From Streptomyces sp. NBC_00154 (lineage in GTDB: Bacteria; Actinomycetota; Actinomycetes; Streptomycetales; Streptomycetaceae): a stretch of DNA of 64,000 nucleotides. The DNA is taken from the NCBI RefSeq assembly GCF_026342835.1, contig NZ_JAPEMI010000001.1, positions 4,594,501-4,658,500 on the forward strand. Direction: 5' to 3'. A program made the position numbers and the translations under genes. Below the pieces are notes generated by a model, which saw nothing but the letters and a program-made list of their open reading frames with translations, did not search any database and was not told the DNA's origin. Of the stretch, positions 28,492 through 36,574 are shown piece by piece (position 1 is the stretch's first letter; each line of letters begins with the position of its first letter).

Positions 28492-30541
28492 ACTCCGGCA
28501 TCCGCGACACCGGGTCCAGGGCCGGGTTCGTCAGCGTGTTGGCCCGGCCCTCACCCGCCCAGTGGAACGGCATGAAGACGGTGTCCTGCCGGATCGCCCC
28601 GGTGATCCGGGCGGGCGCCACCGCCCGCCCGCGCCGCGACGTGACCGCCACCGGATCGCCCTCCGCCACCCCGATCCGCTCGGCGAGCCGAGGATGCAGT
28701 TCCACGAACGGGCCGGGGGCTGCGGCGTTCAGCTCGTCGACCCGGCGGGTCTGCGCACCCGACTGGTACTGGGCGACCACCCGACCGGTCGTCAGTACCA
28801 CCGGATACTCCCGGTCGGTCTCCTCGGCGGCCGGACGGTGCGTCACGGGTACGAACCGCGCCCGCCCGTCGTCGGTGGCGAACCGGTCCAGGAACAGCCG
28901 CGGTGTACCGGCATGCTGCTCGTCCGGGCACGGCCAGAACATCCCGTTCTCCGCCGCGATCCGCCCGTACGTGATCCCCGCATAGTCGGCGGGACCGCCC
29001 GCGGAGGCGCGCCGGAGCTCGTCGAAGACCTCCTCGGGCTCGGTGGGGAACCCCTTGCCGTGCCCGAGGAGCGCGGCCAGCCCGTGCAGCACCTCCAGAT
29101 CGCTGCGGACGCCGTCCGGTGCGGTGACCGCCCGCTGCCGCAGCAGCACCCTGCCCTCCAGACTGGTCGTCGTCCCGGTCTCCTCCGCCCACTGCGTCAC
29201 CGGCAGCACCACATCGGCCAGCGCCGCCGTCTCCGACAGCACCACGTCCGCGACCGCGAGGAAGTCCAGTGACCGCAGCCGCTCCTCCACATGCGCGGCG
29301 TGCGGCGCGGACACCACCGGGTTGGACCCCATCACCAACAGCGACCGCACGTCCGTCCCCAGCGCGTCGAGGAGCTCGTACGCACTGCGCCCCGGCCCCG
29401 GCAGCGAGTCCGGGTCGACCCCCCACACCTGCGCCACATGGCGGCGCGCCGCCGGGTCGGTGATCTTGCGGTAGCCGGGCAACTGGTCGGCCTTCTGCCC
29501 GTGTTCGCGCCCGCCCTGGCCGTTGCCCTGCCCGGTCAGACAGCCGTAGCCGGACAGCGGTCTGCCCGCCCGGCCGGTGGCCAGACAGAGGTTGATCCAG
29601 GCGCCGACCGTGTCCGTGCCCTTGGACTGCTGCTCGGGTCCGCGCGCGGTCAGCACCATGGCGTTCTGCGCATCGCAGAACATCTCGACTGCCTCCCGCA
29701 GTTGCGGCACCGGCACCCCGGTCAGCCGCTCCACCAGCTCCGGCCAGTGCGCCATGACTCCGGCCCTGGCCTCGTCCCAGCCGGTCGTACGGTCGCGCAC
29801 GAACTCCTCGTCCACCCGGCCGGCCGCCACCACCAGATGCAGCATTCCGAGCGCGAGCGCGAGATCCGTGCCGGGCCGGGGCGCCAGATGCAGATCGGCC
29901 TGCTCGGCGGTGCGGGTCCGGCGCGGATCGATGACGATCAACCGGCCACCGTTCTCACGCATTTCGGTCAGAAAGCGCAGCGCGGGCGGCATGGTCTCGG
30001 CGAGGTTCGACCCGACGAGGATCACGCACCCGGTGCGCGCGATGTCCTCCAGGGGGAACGGCAGCCCGCGGTCGAGGCCGAAGGCCCGCTGGTGCGCGGC
30101 GGCCGCCGACGACATGCAGAACCGCCCGTTGTAGTCGATCTGCGAGGTCGACAGGACGACCCGGGCGAACTTCCCGAGCGCGTACGCCTTCTCGTTGGTG
30201 AGCCCGCCGCCGCCGAACACCCCCACGGCATCGGGCCCGTGCACGGCCCGGGTGCGCCGGAGTCCGTCGGCGATCGCGGCCAGCGCCTCGTCCCAGCCGG
30301 CCGGCTCCAGCTCGCCACTGACCGCGTCACGCACGAGCGGTCCGGTCAGCCGTACCCGTGAGGAGAGCACGGCCGGCGCGGTCCGGCCCTTGCCGCACAG
30401 GGCGCCGCGGTTGACGGGGAAATCGGTACGCTCCACGACCTCGACCACCGCGCCGCCGGTGACCGGTCGCAGATTCATCCCGCACTGCAGTGAGCAGTAC
30501 GGGCAGTGGGTCGCGGTGGGGGCAGTCTCGGTGCGGGCCAT
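28451..30541 (-). CDS. nasA: Assimilatory nitrate reductase catalytic subunit
   Basis: 696 aa bis-MGD molybdoenzyme: [4Fe-4S] ligands Cys13, Cys16, Cys20 and Cys49, molybdopterin domains including GGGGLTNEKAYALGKFARV, TGRAGRPLSGYGCLTGQGNGQ and a C-terminal guanine dinucleotide domain (PVVLTTGRVVAQYQSGAQTRR). Reduces nitrate to nitrite in the cytoplasm; the product feeds NirBD encoded 7 kb away. No signal peptide and no extra Fe-S tail domain. The start looks leaderless: CACGCT 7 nt upstream, below the GlnR-like box. Confidence 0.95.
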   Translation of the reverse strand: MARTETAPTATHCPYCSLQCGMNLRPVTGGAVVEVVERTDFPVNRGALCGKGRTAPAVLSSRVRLTGPLVRDAVSGELEPAGWDEALAAIADGLRRTRAVHGPDAVGVFGGGGLTNEKAYALGKFARVVLSTSQIDYNGRFCMSSAAAAHQRAFGLDRGLPFPLEDIARTGCVILVGSNLAETMPPALRFLTEMRENGGRLIVIDPRRTRTAEQADLHLAPRPGTDLALALGMLHLVVAAGRVDEEFVRDRTTGWDEARAGVMAHWPELVERLTGVPVPQLREAVEMFCDAQNAMVLTARGPEQQSKGTDTVGAWINLCLATGRAGRPLSGYGCLTGQGNGQGGREHGQKADQLPGYRKITDPAARRHVAQVWGVDPDSLPGPGRSAYELLDALGTDVRSLLVMGSNPVVSAPHAAHVEERLRSLDFLAVADVVLSETAALADVVLPVTQWAEETGTTTSLEGRVLLRQRAVTAPDGVRSDLEVLHGLAALLGHGKGFPTEPEEVFDELRRASAGGPADYAGITYGRIAAENGMFWPCPDEQHAGTPRLFLDRFATDDGRARFVPVTHRPAAEETDREYPVVLTTGRVVAQYQSGAQTRRVDELNAAAPGPFVELHPRLAERIGVAEGDPVAVTSRRGRAVAPARITGAIRQDTVFMPFHWAGEGRANTLTNPALDPVSRMPEFKVCAVRVEAAAG

Positions 30542-30564
30542 GTGCCCCAGCGTGCGAGCCAGGT

Positions 30565-30602
30565 GTTACGCGGACGCCCGCGACCGGTTACGCCGCCGGA
30601 AC
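30565..30602 (-). promoter_or_regulatory. GlnR-like box of nasA
   Basis: On the + strand: GTTAC-n6-GCCCG-n6-GTTAC-n6-GGAAC, three good half-sites and one poor one in 11-bp register. Begins 24 bp upstream of the nasA ATG, exactly as the nirBD box does, with 10 bp to the hexamer CACGCT. Confidence 0.78.
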
Positions 30603-30617
30603 GTGGACCTCAGCCCG

Positions 30618-30661
30618 CCTCCGCCGGGCCCGTGAGGTCGGCCTCCGCCGGGCCGGTGAGG
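30618..30661. repeat. Two-copy 24-bp direct repeat
   Basis: CCTCCGCCGGGCC(C/G)GTGAGG occurs at 30618-30637 and 30642-30661, one mismatch. It lies just past the sanA-like stop; in another frame it would read LTGPAEA twice, so it may be a degenerated coding tail. Confidence 0.5.
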
Positions 30662-30674
30662 CCGGTCGGCGTCC

Positions 30675-31388
30675 TCACCGCCCGCCGGTCGCCAGGGCCT
30701 CCCCGACCCCGGGCTCCTCGGGCCCCAGGAAGTGCGGATCCGGCTTGAACATCGCGTCCAGTGCCGCCTTCCCCGCCGCGAACACCTCTCGCGTCCCGCC
30801 GTAGTACCAAGTCGCATCGTGCTTGGCGTCGACCCCGACCCCGTACGCGTCGATGCCCGCGGCCCGGCACAGCGCGATTGCCCGCCGGATGTGGAACCCC
30901 TGGCTCACCAGCACGGCCCGGTCGACCCCGAAGATCTTCTTGGCCCGCACACAGGAGTCCCACGTGTCGAACCCGGCGAAGTCGCTGACGATCCGCTTGT
31001 CCGGGACCCCGTGCGCCACGAGATACGCCCGCATGGCATCCGGCTCGTCGTACTCCTCCCGGCTGTTGTCCCCGGTCACCAGTACGACCTTCACCTTGCC
31101 GTCGCGGTACAGCTCGGCGGCCGTGCTCAGCCGGTTCGCGAGGTACGGCGACGGCTTCCCGTCCCACAGCCCGGCCCCGAACACCACGGCGACCTGCTGC
31201 GCGGGCGCGTCCGCGGTCGTCCGGACACGGGCGTCGGCGACGGAGTACATCCAGGTCGCGGGAGCCAGGCCCAGCACACAGGCTGCCATCACCCCCTGCA
31301 CGACCCACCGCTGCCCACGCCGCGTACGCGGCCGGCGCGGCCGCAGCCGCCCGAGCCACCCCAGCCATTGCGGCCGCTTCCCTCGCAT
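30675..31388 (-). CDS. SanA/YdcF-like (DUF218) membrane protein
   Basis: 237 aa: basic N-terminus, one membrane helix (about 31-48), then an extracytoplasmic DUF218 domain (QVAVVFGAGLWDGKPSPYLANRL, LVTGDNSREEYDEPDAM, RAVLVSQGFHIRRA). SanA relatives affect envelope permeability and vancomycin sensitivity in E. coli; role here unknown. ATG with GAGGGA upstream. Lies downstream of no obvious partner and is divergent from the HAD gene. Confidence 0.88.
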   Translation of the reverse strand: MRGKRPQWLGWLGRLRPRRPRTRRGQRWVVQGVMAACVLGLAPATWMYSVADARVRTTADAPAQQVAVVFGAGLWDGKPSPYLANRLSTAAELYRDGKVKVVLVTGDNSREEYDEPDAMRAYLVAHGVPDKRIVSDFAGFDTWDSCVRAKKIFGVDRAVLVSQGFHIRRAIALCRAAGIDAYGVGVDAKHDATWYYGGTREVFAAGKAALDAMFKPDPHFLGPEEPGVGEALATGGR

Positions 31389-31547
31389 CGGAGTCCCTCG
31401 GTCGGTGTCATTGCGTCAACTGATCGGACGAGCATCAGGTCAAAAGGGTTCTCCACGCCGCGACTTTCTCCATCCGGACCGGCCCCGGTCGCAGGCCGGC
31501 GTGCCGTACGCACACCGGGCGCGGACCCCGCCCAATAAAATCGGCCG

Positions 31548-32375
31548 ATGTTGCTTCCCCGGCTGATCGCCTCCGACCTCGACGGCACTCTTCTGCGCCG
31601 CGACGGCACCCTCTCGTCCCGCACCCTCCGCGCGCTGCGCTCGGCCGAGAGCGCCGGTGCGGAGGTCGTCCTCGTCACCGCCAGGCCGCCCAGGTTCGTC
31701 GACCGGCTCGCCGAGGCGACGGGTCTGACGGGGACAGCGGTGTGCAGCAACGGCGCGCTGGTCTACGACATCGGGACGCGTACGGTCGTCTCCTCCCGCG
31801 CCCTGCCCGTCACCGTCGCCCAGCGCGTGGCCACCGCACTCGCCGCCGTCCTGCCCGAGGTGGGGTTCGCCCTGGAGACCGGCAACCAGGTCCTGTACGA
31901 ACCGGCGTACCGGCTGCGCCTGTCGGAGGACATCGACGCCGAACTGCCCGTAGCGTCCCTGGCGGACCTGTGGCTGACCGACGTACCCGTCACCAAACTC
32001 CTCGCCTGGTCCGACCGGCTGGACGCGGACACCCTGCTGGCCGCAGCCCGGCAAGGGGTGGGCCCGGCGGGCAGCGAAGTCCAGTTCACCCACTCCGGCG
32101 GGCGCGGGCTCCTGGAGATCAGCGCGTCCGGGGTCACCAAGGCGGACACTCTCGCGGAGCTCTGCGCCGGGCGCGGAATCGACGCCACGGAGGTCATCGC
32201 CTTCGGCGACATGCCCAACGACCTGACCGTCCTCGACTGGGCGGGCACCGGATACGCCATGGGCAACGCCCACCCGGCCGTGCTCGCCGCCGTACCGACA
32301 CACACGGTGTCCAACGAGGAGGACGGGGTGGCCCACGTCCTGGAGCGCCTCTTCGGGCGGCCGACCGCGCCGTGA
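31548..32375 (+). CDS. HAD-superfamily (Cof-type, subfamily IIB) phosphatase
   Basis: 275 aa. Nucleophile Asp10 and acid/base Asp12 (ASDLDGTLL), ITARPPRF-like motif II, and the C-terminal GDMPNDLTVL acidic motif IV; the cap between them is the C2 type. Dephosphorylates sugar phosphates or flavin/PLP-type metabolites; specificity unknown. TAAAAT (31536-31541) is 6 nt before the ATG, a strong -10, so the mRNA is likely leaderless. Confidence 0.92.
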   Translation: MLLPRLIASDLDGTLLRRDGTLSSRTLRALRSAESAGAEVVLVTARPPRFVDRLAEATGLTGTAVCSNGALVYDIGTRTVVSSRALPVTVAQRVATALAAVLPEVGFALETGNQVLYEPAYRLRLSEDIDAELPVASLADLWLTDVPVTKLLAWSDRLDADTLLAAARQGVGPAGSEVQFTHSGGRGLLEISASGVTKADTLAELCAGRGIDATEVIAFGDMPNDLTVLDWAGTGYAMGNAHPAVLAAVPTHTVSNEEDGVAHVLERLFGRPTAP

Positions 32376-32392
32376 GCCCGTGGCAAAGACCC

Positions 32393-32419
32393 GTCACCCC
32401 TGCGCAACGACCTGGCAAC
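32393..32419 (+). promoter_or_regulatory. Probable GlnR-like box of the chelatase gene
   Basis: GTCAC-n6-GCAAC-n6-GCAAC, 11-bp register, ending 10 bp before CACCAT (32430-32435), which is 6 nt before the ATG. Weaker than the nasA and nirBD boxes, but the same spacing. Confidence 0.5.
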
Positions 32420-32441
32420 CTGCGCCCGCCACCATCGGTGC

Positions 32442-33377
32442 ATGACGGAGTCTGCATCGGCACAGCCCCGTGAGTCCCTGCCTCTCGACAGCACAGCGCA
32501 ACTGTTGACCCGAATCACCGCCCAGCTCGGCGCCCAGCTCAGCCACGTCTCCCTGAACGGAAGGCGCAGACCCATGCACCACCGCACCGGCGACTCCGCA
32601 CCGGGCTCCGCCACCACCACCCACGCCCCCGCACTCGTCGCCGTGGCGCACGGCAGCCGCGACCCGCAGGCGCTGCGCACGGTCATGAAGCTGCTGGACC
32701 GGGTGCGGGAACTGCGCCCGGGGCTGGACGTCCGGCTCGGCCACATCGAGCTGAACGAGCCGCTCCTGCCGGCAACCCTGGCCGGCCTGGGGTCCGGTGA
32801 CGCCGTTCTCGTACCGCTGCTGCTCGGCCGCGGCCACCACGTCAAGCGGGACATACCTGCGGCACTCGCCGCCGCACCTGCCCTGCGGGCCACAATTGCC
32901 GCGCCGCTCGGGCCGCACCCCCTGCTCGTCGAGGCGCTGTACGGGCGGCTCGTCGAAGCGGGCTGGCCGGCCGAGGAGGCCGACAGCCGCGGCTCCGCCG
33001 TGGTCCTCGCCGCCGCCGGTTCCCGCGACCCCGATTCGGCCGCGGACACCCGCCGCACCGCACGGATGCTCAGCGAACGGCTCGGCGGGGTGCCCGTCGT
33101 CGCCGCGTACACCTCCGCCACCACGCCCACCGTGCCCGTCGTGGTGCGCGCCCTCGCCGCCCGCGGCCGGCACCGGGTCGCCGTCGCCTCGTACTTCACC
33201 GCACCCGGCCGCTTCGCGACGGCTGCCGCCGCTGCCGCCCCCGGCACCGCCGCGGCCCCGCTCGGCGCGCACCCCGCGATGGCGCGACTGCTCCTGCACC
33301 GCTACGACCAGGCGTTGGCCGGCGCACTCCCGGCACATGAAGTCGCGACGAACGGCCATCTCCTGGCGTCCGCCTGA
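32442..33377 (+). CDS. CbiX-type sirohydrochlorin chelatase
   Basis: 311 aa with two CbiX-like halves: LVAVAHGSRDPQALRTVMKLL with metal-binding His70 and LVPLLLGRGHHVKRDIP, then a degenerate second half (VVLAAAGSRDPDSAADTRRTA). Inserts Fe2+ (sirohaem) or Co2+ into sirohydrochlorin. With NirB being a sirohaem enzyme nearby, an iron chelatase for nitrite reductase is likely, but cobalt cannot be excluded. The first about 55 residues are not part of the fold; an internal ATG at 32574 is an alternative start. Confidence 0.85.
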   Translation: MTESASAQPRESLPLDSTAQLLTRITAQLGAQLSHVSLNGRRRPMHHRTGDSAPGSATTTHAPALVAVAHGSRDPQALRTVMKLLDRVRELRPGLDVRLGHIELNEPLLPATLAGLGSGDAVLVPLLLGRGHHVKRDIPAALAAAPALRATIAAPLGPHPLLVEALYGRLVEAGWPAEEADSRGSAVVLAAAGSRDPDSAADTRRTARMLSERLGGVPVVAAYTSATTPTVPVVVRALAARGRHRVAVASYFTAPGRFATAAAAAAPGTAAAPLGAHPAMARLLLHRYDQALAGALPAHEVATNGHLLASA

Positions 33378-33413
33378 GCATTCTTGTCGGTCCGGCCGTT
33401 TACTGTCGTGACC

Positions 33414-34724
33414 ATGGACGGTACGCGGGGCACACAGGAACACGGCACCACGCCCTATGGTGCGGCCGACACCGAGCGCTGGGACACCGAGCCCGACAAA
33501 CGGCCGGGCCGCACCGCCTTCCAGCGGGACCGCGCCCGGGTGCTGCACTCCGCCGCGCTGCGCAGACTCGCCGGGAAGACCCAGGTCGTCACGCCCGGCA
33601 CCCGCAGCCTCGTCTGGGACGCCAGTCCCCGGACCAGACTCACGCACTCGCTGGAATGCGCCCAGGTCGGCCGGGAGCTCGGCGCGGCGCTCGGCTGCGA
33701 CCCCGACCTGGTCGAGACGGCCTGTCTGGCGCACGACATGGGCCACCCGCCGTTCGGGCACAACGGCGAGCAGGCGCTCAACGACTTCGCCTCCGACTGC
33801 GGCGGCTTCGAGGGCAACGCCCAGTCGCTGCGGCTGCTGACCCGGCTGGAGCCGAAGCGGTTCGTGCGCGACGTGCGGACCGGCGAACTGGTCAGCGTCG
33901 GGCTCAATCTGACCCGGGCGGCGCTGGACGCCGCCACCAAGTACCCGTGGCCGCGCGGCGGCCACCCCACCGACCCCGGCTCCCGGAAATTCGGGGTGTA
34001 CGAGGACGACCTGCCGGTCTTCGAGTGGGCCCGCAAGGGCGCCCCGTCGTACCGCAAGTGCTTCGAGGCCCAGGTGATGGACTGGTCCGACGACGTCGCG
34101 TACTCGGTGCACGACTTCGAGGACGGCCTGCACGCCGGTCACATCGACCCCAACTGCCTCTTCGCGGAGCCGGAGCGCCGCGAGATCTGGGACGTGGCGA
34201 TCGGGCGCTACGTCCCTCTCGACACCGACCCGCAGGAGCTGGCCGACGCCCTCGACCGGCTCATCGGCCAGGAGTGGTGGCCGCACGGCTACGACGGATC
34301 CGCCGTCGCCCAGGCCCGGCTGAAGGACGCGACGAGCCAGCTGATCGGCCGGTTCTGCCTCGCCGCCGAGACCGCCACCCGCCAGGCGCACGGAGCCGGT
34401 CGCCTCGGCAGGTACGCGGCCGAGCTCGTCGTCCCGCGCGAGGCACGCAATGAATGCGCGGTCCTGAAGGCGGTGGCCGACCGCTATGTGATGCAGCGCG
34501 CCGAACAGGAAGCGATCCGTGCCGACCAGCGGATCGTCATCGCGGAACTGGCCGCGGCGCTGACCGCGCGCGCCCCCGAGGGCCTGGAACCACAGTTCCG
34601 CGCGCTGTACGAGCACGCCTGCGACGACCGGTCCCGCAAGCGCGTCCTGGTCGACCAGATCGCGGCCCTCACGGACGCCTCGGCCCGCTCACTGCACACC
34701 TCGCTCACCTCCCGGGGACGGTGA
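33414..34724 (+). CDS. dgt: Deoxyguanosinetriphosphate triphosphohydrolase-like protein
   Basis: 436 aa HD-domain dNTPase: RRLAGKTQV, RTRLTHSLECAQ (first metal His), CLAHDMGHPPFGHNGE (HD pair) and a later Asp in MDWSDDVAYSVHD. Hydrolyses dNTPs to nucleoside and tripolyphosphate, balancing DNA precursors. ATG 33414 is 7 nt after TACTGT (33401-33406); the upstream in-frame extension lacks a ribosome site, so a leaderless start is preferred. Upstream of dnaG in the replication-related part of the map. Confidence 0.95.
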   Translation: MDGTRGTQEHGTTPYGAADTERWDTEPDKRPGRTAFQRDRARVLHSAALRRLAGKTQVVTPGTRSLVWDASPRTRLTHSLECAQVGRELGAALGCDPDLVETACLAHDMGHPPFGHNGEQALNDFASDCGGFEGNAQSLRLLTRLEPKRFVRDVRTGELVSVGLNLTRAALDAATKYPWPRGGHPTDPGSRKFGVYEDDLPVFEWARKGAPSYRKCFEAQVMDWSDDVAYSVHDFEDGLHAGHIDPNCLFAEPERREIWDVAIGRYVPLDTDPQELADALDRLIGQEWWPHGYDGSAVAQARLKDATSQLIGRFCLAAETATRQAHGAGRLGRYAAELVVPREARNECAVLKAVADRYVMQRAEQEAIRADQRIVIAELAAALTARAPEGLEPQFRALYEHACDDRSRKRVLVDQIAALTDASARSLHTSLTSRGR

Positions 34725-35164
34725 GGGGCCGCCGGGCGGTACCCCGGTGCGGTCACGTCTCCCAGCGCCCTGCCGCCGCGCGCCCTGCCGGAGGCGGACC
34801 GGCCGCCCGCGCTCCGGGCCACCGTGCGCTGCGGGCGAAAGGTGCCCCGGCGGGCCGCCGTCCGGGATACGGATGCCTGCCCCCGTACCCCCGTATTCGC
34901 CTGCCTGTTCGGCGGCCGCGGGCAAGTCCTGCGGCCGTGGGGCGCGGCGATGACGGTCGGCAACGCCGCAGGTGATGTGCTGGGAGCACATGCCACGCCG
35001 GGCGGGCGCGCGGCTCCGCCCGGGGCCCGTTCCGCGCGGCGTGGGCCCCGGCCCGTGGCCACCGGGTGTGACCTGATCGGGGTACACCCTCTTTCGCCAT
35101 CACGCTGCGTGCGGGACGCTCGCAGGTGGCGGCGGAGCGCAGCAAGCACCGAGGAGGCACCAAA
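34725..35164. other. Structured intergenic region
   Basis: 440 bp, no supported gene on either strand. Contains ATGTGCT-GGG-AGCACAT (34975-34991), CGGGGCCC/GGGCCCCG arms (35021-35028, 35043-35050; likely dgt terminator) and GGGTGT-14-ACACCC (35064-35089) close to the next gene, a possible promoter element. Confidence 0.5.
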
Positions 35165-36424
35165 GTGGTCGACGCACATCGGACGTTCGTCATCGTCGGG
35201 GGAGGACTGGCCGGAGCGAAGGCAGCCGAGACACTCCGTTCGGAGGGTTTCAGCGGCCGGGTGATCCTGGTCGGCGATGAGCGTGACCATCCGTACGAAC
35301 GACCTCCCCTCTCCAAGGGCTACCTGGCCGGCAAGGAGGCCCGTGAGAGCGTCTTCGTCCATGAGACGGCCTGGTACGCGGGTGCCGATGTGGAGCTCCA
35401 CCTCGGCCAGCCCGTCACCGCCATCGACCGTGGCGGCCGCTCCGTGGAGCTCGGCGACGGCACGGTCATCCACTACGACAAGCTGCTGCTCGCCACCGGC
35501 GCCGAACCCCGCCGCCTCGACATCCCCGGTACGGATCTGGCCGGGGTCCACCATCTGCGCCGCCTCGCCCACGCCGACCGGCTGAAGAACGTGCTGTCCG
35601 CGCTCGGCCGCGACAACGGCCATCTGATGATCGCCGGGGCCGGCTGGATCGGCCTGGAGGTCGCGGCGGCGGCGCGGGGATACGGTGCCGAGGTCACCGT
35701 CGTCGAGCCGGAGGCGACCCCGCTGCTCCGGGTCATCGGCCCCGAGCTCGGCCAGATCTTCACCGAACTCCACAGCGACCACGGCGTCCGCTTCCACTTC
35801 GGTACCAGGCTCACCGAGATCATCGGTCAGGACGGCATGGTCCTCGCCGCCCGCACCGACGACGGCGAGGAACACCCCGCCCACGACGTCCTCGCCGCTA
35901 TCGGCGCCGCCCCGCGCGCCGCCCTCGCCGAAGCCGCCGGTCTCGCGATCGCCGCCCGCAGCGACGGCGGCGGCATCGCGGTCGACGCCTCTTTGCGCAC
36001 CTCCGACCCGGACATCTACGCCGCCGGGGACGTGGCCAACATGCCGCACCCGCTGTTCGGCACCCGGCTGCGCGTGGAGCACTGGGCGAACGCGCTCAAC
36101 AGCGGCCCGGCCGCCGCCCGCGCCATGCTCGGCCGGGACGTCGGCTACGACCGCGTGCCGTACTTCTTCTCCGACCAGTACGACCTGGGGCTCGAATACT
36201 CGGGCTGGGCGCCGCCGGGCTCGTACGACCAGGTCGTCATCCGCGGCGACGCGGGCAAGCGGGAGTTCATCGCGTTCTGGCTGAAGGACCGCAGGGTGCT
36301 GGCCGGGATGAACGTCAATGTGTGGGATGTCACCGAGACCGTGCAGGAGCTGATCCGGACCGGCCGGCAGATCGACCCGGACGCGCTGGCGGACCCGTCG
36401 GTGCCCCTGGAGTCGCTGATCTGA
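35165..36424 (+). CDS. Ferredoxin/rubredoxin-type NAD(P)+ reductase
   Basis: 419 aa two-dinucleotide-domain flavoprotein: FVIVGGGLAGAKAAETLR (FAD), MIAGAGWIGLEVAAAARGYG (NAD), ASDPDIYAAGDVAN-like FAD closing motif (TSDPDIYAAGDVANMP), and a C-terminal reductase-C domain. Passes electrons from NAD(P)H to a ferredoxin, often for P450s. GTG 35165 has AGGAGG 7 nt upstream. Confidence 0.92.
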   Translation: MVDAHRTFVIVGGGLAGAKAAETLRSEGFSGRVILVGDERDHPYERPPLSKGYLAGKEARESVFVHETAWYAGADVELHLGQPVTAIDRGGRSVELGDGTVIHYDKLLLATGAEPRRLDIPGTDLAGVHHLRRLAHADRLKNVLSALGRDNGHLMIAGAGWIGLEVAAAARGYGAEVTVVEPEATPLLRVIGPELGQIFTELHSDHGVRFHFGTRLTEIIGQDGMVLAARTDDGEEHPAHDVLAAIGAAPRAALAEAAGLAIAARSDGGGIAVDASLRTSDPDIYAAGDVANMPHPLFGTRLRVEHWANALNSGPAAARAMLGRDVGYDRVPYFFSDQYDLGLEYSGWAPPGSYDQVVIRGDAGKREFIAFWLKDRRVLAGMNVNVWDVTETVQELIRTGRQIDPDALADPSVPLESLI

Positions 36425-36574
36425 GCGGTATCAGGACAGTGTTCTGCGCCGTGTTCCCCGCCGTCTTCTCCGTCGCGTTCTCCGTCGCCCGGCGGTCGTG
36501 ATCAGGGTGTCGTCCGGCGCCCGCGACGACGACCGCGGGCTCCTGCTGTCCGCCCTCACCCGTAGACTTCACCC

